A DNA stretch of 64,000 nt, taken from Brassica napus. Taxonomy: Eukaryota > Streptophyta > Magnoliopsida > Brassicales > Brassicaceae. The notes below the pieces were generated by a model, which worked only from the letters and a program-made list of their open reading frames with translations, did no database searches and was not told the DNA's origin. The DNA lies in NCBI RefSeq assembly GCF_020379485.1, contig NW_026016743.1, forward strand, positions 1-64,000. Reading direction: 5' to 3'. Of the stretch, positions 22,743 to 31,941 are shown one piece after another. The position numbers were made by a program, and so were the translations under genes. Every line of letters begins with the position of its first letter. The first letter of the stretch is position 1.

Positions 22743-23306
22743 TGTTAAATAAAAGGAGAGAAGAGACATCAAGGTGAAGGCATGAAGGGATGAGAGGATT
22801 CTGAATAAGGAATCAGTACATGAGGGATGTCCGTACAAGCCAAGGCCGTACAAGTGAGGCCGTACACTTAGGGAAAGAGGATCATCCTAAAGTTACCCAA
22901 GTGGAGTTACCGTGAGAGATTAACCTTGTTACAGCCTTATCCTGATCAGTCCGTTGAGGGAAGAAGACCAGCGCGTCTCTAGCTGTTCCAGGCTGTAAAG
23001 CAAACAGCATCTTGGTCTTAGATGCCAAGATACCAAAGCGTGTAAGCTCTCCCATTGGATCATTTCAAATGGACGCTCCTCTTCCCCTTTGACTCCACAT
23101 GCTTATGCTTTCCCTAATGTTTAACCTAGTGTCTCTCTCCCTTACTATATAACTTGTAATCTGATTGATTAATAATATACACGAGTTTATGAGTCTCTCT
23201 CTCTCTAGTTCATCATGATAATCTCATACACTTTCTCTTAAACACTCTAATCTCTCTTGAATCTCTCTTAGACTTCTCAATACCTTTCATATTCTCTAAA
23301 GTCATA
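22743..23306 (+). repeat. C7 5' LTR (564 bp)
   Basis: TGTTAAATAA..AAGTCATA. Three CGTAC motifs at 22831-22865, two of the form CCGTACAAG. Confidence 0.95.
23088..23152 (+). promoter_or_regulatory. C7 5' LTR core promoter
   Basis: Box TTTGACTCCACATGCTTA (23088-23105), then TATATAA at 23146-23152, 41 bases downstream. Followed by the CT-rich leader. Confidence 0.6.
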
Positions 23307-23410
23307 TGGTATCAGAGCCAGGTTGGCTGTGGTATTGAGATCGTGTGTTCTTCAGCTTCAGATAAAAGTTCTTTCTTGTGAGATTCTAAACCAAGTCCAA
23401 GCAAATCAAG

Positions 23411-26400
23411 ATGGGAGGAAACAAGGTGATTACGGTTCCGATTTCACTCAAGGGTGGGGGAAACTACCTGTTGTGGTCTAGGCTTGTGAAGACAGCCATT
23501 GGGAGGCTAGGGTTATGGGGTCACATCACAGATGAAGCTCCAGCACCAGTGGCCAGTGAGGAAGAAGGTGGAAGAGAGCTCGCGGTTGCTGATGGAAAGA
23601 AGTGGATTCAAGATGACTTGATGGTGCTATCTGTGCTGCAAGGATCTCTTGAAGAACATCTCTTGGAAGCCTACAGCTACTGTGAGACTCCAAAACACCT
23701 GTGGGAGGTACTCCAAAAGACTTTTGGGAACGTTACCAATCTGAACCGTGTGTATGAGATCAAGAAAGCTATCAACACACTGGTACAAGATGGAGAGGAG
23801 TTCACCAAGCATTTGGGCAAGTATAGATCCTTGTGGTCTGAGCTTGAATCATTGAGGCCAAGCACGGCTGATCAAGAGCTACTCATGGAGAGGAGGGAGC
23901 AGGATCAGGTGTTTGGATTGCTGTTGACTTTGGATCCTCCGTTCAATGATGTGATCAAACACATGTTGAGGATGCCAAGTCTTCCATCCATGGAGGAAGT
24001 GTGTGCGCAGCTCCAGAAGGAGGAAGGATCTCTTGGTCTCTTCGGAAGCAAGGGAGACTTAGCTCTAGCCAACAAGGCTGAGGAAGGAGCGCAAGCTAAC
24101 CGTGCAGCATACAAGACTGATGAGAGGAAGTATGGTGATGAGAGGAGGTTTGGAGGCAACTGTGATCACTGCAAGAAGCCGGGACACAAGAGGAGCCAGT
24201 GCTGGATCCTTCATCCCCATCTCAAGCCGGCCAAGTTCAACAAGGATCGAGAAGCCAGAGCTAACCTGTCTACTGAAGCAAGTGAAGCCGGTCCATCAGG
24301 AGCAGGCTCAAGTGCACAAGTGGGTGAAAGCGCAGGCAAGGCAATGGCAACTCACTACACGGCCGCAAAGAGTTTGGAGCATGAAGTGATCCGCAAATCT
24401 GACATTGATGCCCTCATCAAAGCTCTTAAGGAGTCTGGTACATTCGGAAACACTCTTGGTTACTCTTATACTGCTCATATGATGCCTAGGAATGAGAATA
24501 GGTTGATAGATATCATTGAGAAATTAAAACTGAGAAATGAATCACCTAGAACTCATCTTGCTAGAGGCATAAAACCATTGATTGTTGACTCTGGTGCATC
24601 TCATCACATGATTAGTGATGATAGCTTGATCAAAAACATAGAACCTGCTCATGGTCATGTAATGATTGCAAATGGAGATAGAATTCCCATTAAAGGTGTA
24701 GGAGACTTAAAGCTATTTGATAAGAACTCTAAAGCATTTTACATGCCTGATTTTACTTCTAATCTCTTATCTGTTAAAAGATGTACCAATGATCTACAAT
24801 GCAATGTTATCTTTAGTCCTAACAATGTGACATTTCAGGATATTGAGAGCAATAAGTTGATCGGACAAGGAGTAACCAAGGGGGATCTTTATGTACTTGA
24901 AGACATTAACCCCATTTCTAGTTGTTTGCTGAGTTCTGTTTTAAGTAAAGGTGCATTATGGCATTCTAGGCTAGGACATCCACATGTTAGAGCCTTAAGC
25001 TTAATGTTTCCAGGTGTCATGTTTAAAAATAATGATTGTGAGGCTTGTATTTTGGGAAAACATTGTAAGACTGTCTTTAAAAGATCTACTACTATCTATG
25101 ATAAGTGTTTTGATCTTGTTCACTCTGATGTATGGACTGCTCCCTGCTTATCTAGAGATAATTACAAGTACTTTGTCACATTTATAGATGAGAAATCTAA
25201 ATACACCTGGATAACACTCATTAAAACAAAGGATAGGGTTCTTGATGCATTTAAAAACTTCCAATCTTATGTATCTAACCAGTATAATGCCAAGATTAAG
25301 ATTTTCAGGTCTGATAATGGTGGAGAATATACTGGCAATGCATTCAAGAGTCACCTAGCTCAACATGGGATTCTACATCAGACAAGTTGTCCATACACTC
25401 CTCAACAGAACGGTGTAGCTGAGAGAAAGAATAGACACCTAATGGAGGTGGCAAGGTCTATGATGTTTCATACAAGTGTGCCTAAGAGATTCTGGAGTGA
25501 TGCTGTGATCTCGGCTTGTTATCTAATCAATAGGATACCAACCAAGATCCTGGAAGATCAAGCTCCTTATGAAGTTTTAAACAGAAGCAAACCTGTGCTG
25601 GATCACTTAAGAGTCTTTGGATGCGTGTGCTTTGTACTTGTACCCGGGGAGCTAAGGAATAAGCTAGAAGCAAAGAGCACAAGAGCCATGTTCATTGGCT
25701 ACTCAACGTCACAAAAGGGATACAAATGCTATGATTCAGAAGCCAGGAGAGTTCTTGTGTCTAGAGATGTGAAGTTCTTGGAGGATAAGAGCTTTTATGG
25801 AGATAGAAAGTGGGAAGATCTTGAAGATTTGTCTCAACCATCTGATCGAGCTACAAGTCTTAGGCGTGTACTGGAAGGACTTGGAATCAACATGTCCCAG
25901 GATCAGCAACCATCAAAGGAGAATGAAGCTGAAGAACCATCACACCATGATCATGAGGGGGGAAATGAGGCTGAGCCTGAAGATCATGAGGATCAAGACT
26001 CAGATAGTCATGGTCAAGGTGTGATACAAAGAGAGGAAGAATCCATACAAGAAGATCATGTGGAACCAATTGAACCAAATGAAGTAGAAAGAGAAGCAGT
26101 TCAGCCTACGGTGGTGCAGCCTACGGTGGTGGAGGTGGAACAAGCCCCATTAAGGAGAAGCACACGGCTGAAGAGAGATGCTTCCAACTGGGTAAACACG
26201 AGAGTGTACTACAATGCTCAAGCTGTGAAGCATCCCTCTCAGGCTGTGTGCTCATTTGCGAGCTACCCAAAGGAACATTGTGCATTCATTACAAGCTTAG
26301 ATGAGAGCAGTGTACCAAGATCATATGAAGAAGCAATGTTACATGAAGATTGGAAAGAATCAGTGGGTGATGAAGCAAATGCTATGATAAAGAATGACAC

Positions 26401-27862
26401 TTGGTTTGAAAGTGAGTTACCAAGAGGGAAGAAGGCAGTAACAAGCAAGTGGATATTCACTATCAAGTATCTACCTGATGGAACTATTGAGAGGAAGAAG
26501 ACAAGACTGGTGGCTAGAGGATACACTCAAACATATGGGGAAGACTACATTGATACCTTTGCCCCTGTTGCCAAACTCCATACCATAAGAATTGTACTAT
26601 CTCTTGCTGTGAATCTTGAGTGGGAGCTTTGGCAGATGGATGTGAAGAATGCCTTTCTTCAAGGAGAGCTAGAGGATGAAGTGTATATGTATCCACCACC
26701 GGGTCTAGAGCACCTTGTGAAACCTGGAAATGTATTGAGACTCAAGAAGGCTATCTATGGGCTGAAGCAATCTCCTAGAGCATGGTATAACAAGCTGAGC
26801 ACTACCTTAAATGGGCGTGGGTTCAAGAAGTCTGAATTGGATCACACTCTCTTCACTCTCACTACACCCTCAGGTATCATCTGTCTACTTGTATATGTTG
26901 ATGACATTATCATAACAGGTAGTGATAAGGCTGGTATAAAAGCCACAAAGGAGTTTTTGAAATCTGTGTTTGAAATCAAAGACTTAGGAGAAATGAAATA
27001 CTTCCTTGGAATTGAGTTGTGTAGATCTAAGGAAGGATTGTTCATTTCCCAAAGGAAGTACACACTTGATCTTTTGAAAGATGCAGGTATACAAGGAGAT
27101 AAGACAGCAAAGATGCCTCTTGAAGATGGATACAAGATTCCACGTGAGGGGGAGATTGAAGATAGCAAGGCCTTTCATGATCCAAAGCTATACAGGAAGC
27201 TAGTAGGGAAGCTCATCTACCTCACCATCACAAGACCAGACATTTGCTTTGCTGTGAACCAAGTGAGCCAGCATATGCAAGTTCCAAAGGATCATCACTG
27301 GCGCATGGTGGAGAGACTGCTCTTGTATCTGAACGGGACATCAAGCCTTGGAGTTTGGATGGGATGCAACAAGAGTACTGAAGTAGTGGGATATTGTGAT
27401 GCGGATTGGGCTGGAGATAGAGCAGACAGAAGATCAACCACTGGCTACTGTACATTCATTGGAGGCAACTTGGTGACTTGGAAGAGCAAGAAGCAGAAAG
27501 TGGTGTCTTGTTCAAGTGCTGAAGCTGAGTATAGAGCAATGCTGAAGCTTACCAATGAGTTGGTATGGATCAAAGGGATCTTGAAGCATTTGGAGATAGA
27601 GCAAGCAACTCCAATGACTATGCATTGTGACAATCAAGCGGCTATACACATTGCAACCAACTCAGTCTTCCATGAGAGAACCAAGCACATTGAAGTTGAT
27701 TGTCACAAGGTGAGGCAGATGATTGTCTTGGGAGTAATCTTGCCATGCTATACAAGGAGTGAGGATCAGTTAGCTGATGTCTTTACCAAAGCCGCGAGAC
27801 AGAAGACCATGGAGTCCATTCACATCAGGCTAGGACTCCTGGATCTCACACCAAGTGGCTGA
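23411..27862 (+). CDS. C7 gag-pol polyprotein, 1483 aa, intact
   Basis: A single copia polyprotein from ATG 23411, 92 bases after the PBS, to TGA 27860-27862. Order: Gag (residues about 1-240), zinc knuckle CDHCKKPGHKRSQC (about 251-264), aspartic protease DSGASHHM (about 392) and the pre-integrase zinc motif WHSRLGHP (about 516). The integrase core follows with D in HSDVWTAP, D in RSDNGGEY and E in QNGVAERK (about 570-670), then an acidic linker. RT shows QMDVKNAFLQGE (about 1075) and YVDD (about 1161). RNase H has GYCDADWAGDRADRR, SSAEAEY and HCDNQAA (about 1325-1410). All catalytic residues are present. It makes virus-like particles, copies its RNA and integrates the cDNA. No stop or frameshift separates gag from pol, so Gag excess would need RNA processing or proteolysis. 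Confidence 0.95.
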   Translation: MGGNKVITVPISLKGGGNYLLWSRLVKTAIGRLGLWGHITDEAPAPVASEEEGGRELAVADGKKWIQDDLMVLSVLQGSLEEHLLEAYSYCETPKHLWEVLQKTFGNVTNLNRVYEIKKAINTLVQDGEEFTKHLGKYRSLWSELESLRPSTADQELLMERREQDQVFGLLLTLDPPFNDVIKHMLRMPSLPSMEEVCAQLQKEEGSLGLFGSKGDLALANKAEEGAQANRAAYKTDERKYGDERRFGGNCDHCKKPGHKRSQCWILHPHLKPAKFNKDREARANLSTEASEAGPSGAGSSAQVGESAGKAMATHYTAAKSLEHEVIRKSDIDALIKALKESGTFGNTLGYSYTAHMMPRNENRLIDIIEKLKLRNESPRTHLARGIKPLIVDSGASHHMISDDSLIKNIEPAHGHVMIANGDRIPIKGVGDLKLFDKNSKAFYMPDFTSNLLSVKRCTNDLQCNVIFSPNNVTFQDIESNKLIGQGVTKGDLYVLEDINPISSCLLSSVLSKGALWHSRLGHPHVRALSLMFPGVMFKNNDCEACILGKHCKTVFKRSTTIYDKCFDLVHSDVWTAPCLSRDNYKYFVTFIDEKSKYTWITLIKTKDRVLDAFKNFQSYVSNQYNAKIKIFRSDNGGEYTGNAFKSHLAQHGILHQTSCPYTPQQNGVAERKNRHLMEVARSMMFHTSVPKRFWSDAVISACYLINRIPTKILEDQAPYEVLNRSKPVLDHLRVFGCVCFVLVPGELRNKLEAKSTRAMFIGYSTSQKGYKCYDSEARRVLVSRDVKFLEDKSFYGDRKWEDLEDLSQPSDRATSLRRVLEGLGINMSQDQQPSKENEAEEPSHHDHEGGNEAEPEDHEDQDSDSHGQGVIQREEESIQEDHVEPIEPNEVEREAVQPTVVQPTVVEVEQAPLRRSTRLKRDASNWVNTRVYYNAQAVKHPSQAVCSFASYPKEHCAFITSLDESSVPRSYEEAMLHEDWKESVGDEANAMIKNDTWFESELPRGKKAVTSKWIFTIKYLPDGTIERKKTRLVARGYTQTYGEDYIDTFAPVAKLHTIRIVLSLAVNLEWELWQMDVKNAFLQGELEDEVYMYPPPGLEHLVKPGNVLRLKKAIYGLKQSPRAWYNKLSTTLNGRGFKKSELDHTLFTLTTPSGIICLLVYVDDIIITGSDKAGIKATKEFLKSVFEIKDLGEMKYFLGIELCRSKEGLFISQRKYTLDLLKDAGIQGDKTAKMPLEDGYKIPREGEIEDSKAFHDPKLYRKLVGKLIYLTITRPDICFAVNQVSQHMQVPKDHHWRMVERLLLYLNGTSSLGVWMGCNKSTEVVGYCDADWAGDRADRRSTTGYCTFIGGNLVTWKSKKQKVVSCSSAEAEYRAMLKLTNELVWIKGILKHLEIEQATPMTMHCDNQAAIHIATNSVFHERTKHIEVDCHKVRQMIVLGVILPCYTRSEDQLADVFTKAARQKTMESIHIRLGLLDLTPSG

Positions 27863-27898
27863 GTCCCCTTAGCCATGAGTTCTTCACTCTTTTTCCCT

Positions 27899-27933
27899 CA
27901 TCAAAGTTTTGTCCCAATGGGTTTTCTTTGGTG
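27899..27933 (+). other. C7 stop-proximal hairpin
   Basis: CATCAAAG pairs with CTTTGGTG around TTTTGTCCCAATGGGTTTT, starting 36 bases after the pol stop. Confidence 0.75.
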
Positions 27934-27967
27934 AGGTTTTTAATGAGGAAGATCTCATGGCCTTTCC

Positions 27968-27995
27968 AAGCTTAGCTTTGCAAGAGTCTAAGCTT
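27968..27995 (+). other. C7 pre-PPT hairpin
   Basis: AAGCTTAG / CTAAGCTT with a 12-base loop. The 3' arm is part of AAGCTTGAGGGGGAG, the polypurine tract. Confidence 0.72.
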
Positions 27996-28004
27996 GAGGG
28001 GGAG

Positions 28005-28568
28005 TGTTAAATAAAAGGAGAGAAGAGACATCAAGGTGAAGGCATGAAGGGATGAGAGGATTCTGAATAAGGAATCAGTACATGAGGGATGTCCGTACAA
28101 GCCAAGGCCGTACAAGTGAGGCCGTACACTTAGGGAAAGAGGATCATCCTAAAGTTACCCAAGTGGAGTTACCGTGAGAGATTAACCTTGTTACAGCCTT
28201 ATCCTGATCAGTCCGTTGAGGGAAGAAGACCAGCGCGTCTCTAGCTGTTCCAGGCTGTAAAGCAAACAGCATCTTGGTCTTAGATGCCAAGATACCAAAG
28301 CGTGTAAGCTCTCCCATTGGATCATTTCAAATGGACGCTCCTCTTCCCCTTTGACTCCACATGCTTATGCTTTCCCTAATGTTTAACCTAGTGTCTCTCT
28401 CCCTTACTATATAACTTGTAATCTGATTGATTAATAATATACACGAGTTTATGAGTCTCTCTCTCTCTAGTTCATCATGATAATCTCATACACTTTCTCT
28501 TAAACACTCTAATCTCTCTTGAATCTCTCTTAGACTTCTCAATACCTTTCATATTCTCTAAAGTCATA
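28005..28568 (+). repeat. C7 3' LTR (564 bp)
   Basis: I found no difference from the 5' LTR on reading the two side by side. Confidence 0.95.
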
Positions 28569-28573
28569 CACCT

Positions 28574-31307
28574 TGCCTGTCTAGAGAAAACCATAAATAT
28601 TATGTAACTTTCATTGATGAAAAATCCAAATACACCTGGTTAACCTTAATTCCAACCAAAGATAGGGTACTTGATGCATTTAAAAATTTTCAATCCTATG
28701 TGACTAACCATTACAATGCCAAGATAAAGATTTTCAGGTCAGATAATGGAGGAGAGTACACGGGACAAGCATTCAAGCTACACCTAGCTCAGCATGGAAT
28801 TCTTCATCAAACAAGCTGTCCCTATACACCACAACAGAATGGTGTGGCTGAGAGGAAGAACAGGCATTTGATGGAAGTAGCCAGGTCCATGATGTTTCAA
28901 TCCAATGTGCCTAAGAAGTTTTGGAGTGATGCTGTTGCTACGGCGTGTTATCTCATCAACAGGACACCAACTCTGATCCTTCAAGGACAATCACCATTTG
29001 AGGTACTGAATCAGTATAAGCCTTCTCTCGAGCATATGAAGGTCTTTGGGTGTTTGTGTTTTGTGATGGTGCCTGGAGAGATAAGAAACAAGCTAGAAGC
29101 TAAGAGGTCAAAGGCAATGTTTATTGGATACTCATCAAGTCAGAAAGGATACAAGTGCTATGATCCTAACACAAGGAGAGTGTTAGTATCTAGAGAAGTG
29201 AAGTTTGTTGAAGAGAAAGGATATTATGAGGAACAGATTCAAGAAGACTTGAAGGATCTTACCTCTGATAGAGCTGAAACCTTGAGGATTATCCTAGAAG
29301 GCCTTGGAATCAACATGAATCAAGGACATCAAGGGGGGAGAAGCACTACCCCAGTCCCGGATCATCAGACTTCCAACCTTGAGCATGAGGGGGGGAATGA
29401 AACAAGAACTCCAAACCGTGAAGAAACAAGTAGAGAAGAGAGTTCTGGCTCTCATGATCAAGCTGTGGAATCAAATGATCAGGAAGAAGGAGCTGAAGAG
29501 AGTCAGCTAAGGGAAGAAGGAGCTGAAGCAAGTCAGCTAGGAGAAGAAAGATCTGAAACAAGTGTGCTGCCACAAGAAGAAGAACAAGAGATGGCCCAAG
29601 AAGGGCCAGTATTGAGAAGAAGTACAAGGCTGAGAAAGGATCCTTCCAGTTGGGTAAACACAAGAGTGTACTACAATGCCCAAGCTGTGAAGCATCCTAC
29701 TCAGGCCGTGTGTTCTTTTGCTCAATATCCAGAAGCACATTGCGCATTCATGGTAAACTTGGATGAGAATCACATTCCAAGAAGCTATGAAGAGGCAATG
29801 GAGGATAAGGAATGGAAGGAATCAGTAGGAGCTGAGGCAGGAGCTATGATAAAGAATGATACATGGTATGAGAGTGAACTACCAAAAGGGAAGAAAGCTG
29901 TGTCTAGTAGATGGATCTTTACAATCAAGTACAAGGCTGATGGGTCGATTGAGAGGAAGAAGACTAGACTAGTAGCAAGAGGGTTCACTCAGACATATGG
30001 AGAGGATTACATTGAGACATTTGCACCAGTAGCCAAGCTACACACCATTAGGATTGTTTTAAGCTTGGCTGTGAACCTAGGATGGGGATTGTGGCAAATG
30101 GATGTAAAGAATGCATTTCTACAAGGAGAGCTTGAGGATGAAGTCTATATGTATCCTCCACCAGGTCTGGAACATCTAGTGAAGAGAGGGAATGTACTGA
30201 GGCTAAAGAAAGCCATTTATGGGTTGAAGCAATCACCAAGAGCTTGGTATAACAAGTTGAGCACAACTCTGAATGGCCGAGGCTTCAAGAAGTCAGAATT
30301 GGATCACACTCTCTTTACACTCACGACACCCTCAGGTATGGTTGCTCTCCTTGTGTATGTGGATGATATCATTATCACTGGGAGTGATAAGGAAGGTATC
30401 AAAGCAACCAAGGAGTTTCTAAAGTCTATGTTTGAAATCAAAGACTTGGGAGAAATGAAATACTTCCTTGGAATTGAGATTTGTAGATCCAAGGAAGGTT
30501 TGTTCATGTCCCAAAGGAAGTATACACTTGATCTTTTGAAAGGTGCAGGTGCTTATGGAGGCAAGACAGCAAGGATGCCACTGGAGGATGGCTACAAAGT
30601 ACCAAGAGAGGGGGAGATTGAAGACAGCAAGCCATTTCATGATCCTAAACTCTATAGAACACTTGTTGGAAAATTGATCTATCTTACCATCACAAGACCT
30701 GATATATGCTTTGCTGTGAATCAGGTGAGTCAACACATGCAGCTTCCCAAGGAACATCATTGGCGTATGGTGGAGAGGCTGCTGATGTATCTAAATGGCT
30801 CGCCGGATCAAGGGGTTTGGATGGGATGCAATGGAAGCTCAGAAGTGGTGGGCTATTGTGATGCTGATTGGGCAGGAGATAGAGCTGACAGAAGATCAAC
30901 CACCGGCTATTGCACATTCATTGGAGGCAACTTGGTAACTTGGAAAAGCAAGAAGCAGAAGGTGGTGTCATGTTCAAGTGCTGAAGCTGAGTATAGAGCC
31001 ATGCTGAAGCTCACAAACGAGTTGGTGTGGATCAAAGGCATCTTGAAGCACTTGGAGATTGATCAAGCGACTCCAATGACAATGCATTGTGACAATCAAG
31101 CTGCCATTCACATTGCATCCAACTCGGTGTTCCATGAGAGAACCAAGCACATTGAGGTTGATTGCCACAAGGTGAGACAGATGATTGTGCTTGGAGTGAT
31201 CTTACCTTGCTATACGAGAAGTGAAGATCAGTTGGCTGATGTGTTCACCAAGGCGGCAAGACAAAAGACTATGGAGTCCATTCACATTAGATTGGGACTC
31301 ATAGATC
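28574..31307 (+). CDS. C6 gag-pol, segment 2 (integrase, RT, RNase H)
   Basis: Continues the C6 frame after C7. It holds the integrase core (RSDNGGEY near 28740, QNGVAERK near 28840), an acidic Glu/Gln-rich linker (29340-29600), RT (QMDVKNAFLQGE near 30100, YVDD near 30357) and RNase H (SSAEAEYRAM near 30980, HCDNQAAIH near 31088). The last codons (GLIDL) are cut by C8; the final five codons and stop are at 36756-36775. The frame has no lesion that I can see, in contrast to the C3 copy. Confidence 0.92.
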
Positions 31308-31792
31308 TATTGAGATGAAGACCAAGGAGGCTGAGACAGTAACTTTAGAGTTTTACTGTGGTAACTTTATTTTAACCACAGTAACTACTTGGGGAAGTTA
31401 TCTGATGGGATGAGAAGGTAACTTAGTGAAGAGAAGAGAGGAAACTCGACCAAAGAGGATAAGTGAGGTTAAGGAAGGATAAGGGATCACTTTGACAGCC
31501 TGTATGATGCTGGAAAGGAGAAGTTACCTTTATACTAGTGCAAGCATGTGAGAAAGCACAGCCAAGTGATTCAAAAGGAGTTCCAGCCTGTCCCTTGACT
31601 ACACATGCTTAACCATTTCGAATTTCCTTGTTGCTCTCTCTATTAATACTTGTAAACCTCATCAGTTATTAATTAATGGAGTTTTGAGTCTCTCTCTCTT
31701 TATTCTCTCACTAGAATCTCTTAATCTCTTTAATCTTTTCATCTGATTATCCCTAATTGGTTGAATCATGCTCTAATACACAAAAGTGTATA
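31308..31792 (+). repeat. C8 5' LTR (485 bp)
   Basis: TATTGAGATGAAG..AAAAGTGTATA. Contains repeated GTAACTT/AAGTTA and CAGTAAC segments near 31340-31400. Box CTTGACTACACATGCTTA at 31594-31611 and a weak TATA-like TATTAATA at 31641-31648. Confidence 0.93.
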
Positions 31793-31941
31793 TGGTATCA
31801 GAGCCAGGTTGCTAAAAAGGGGAGAGTGTGATTTCGTTTTTCATAAAATCTGGGTGTTCTTGAGTGTTCTTGAGGGTTCTTGAGTGTTCTTGGTGTTCTT
31901 GAGTTCTGGTCTTTATTATCTGAGTGGTGTGAGATATTCTG

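Larger units (their letters stand above)
22743..28568 (+). mobile_element. C7: complete, apparently intact copia element
   Basis: 5826-bp element inserted in the integrase region of C6, target duplication cacct (22738-22742, 28569-28573). The two 564-bp LTRs appear identical, PBS is 23307-23319, PPT 27990-28004, and one unbroken gag-pol frame fills the interior. Identical LTRs and an intact frame point to a very recent insertion of a possibly autonomous element. Same family as C1 and probably C10. Confidence 0.96.

Noticed and set aside
23307..23319. tRNA-like TGGTATCAGAGCC as part of a tRNA gene
   Set aside because: It is only the primer-binding site complementary to the 3' end of initiator tRNA-Met; no cloverleaf around it.
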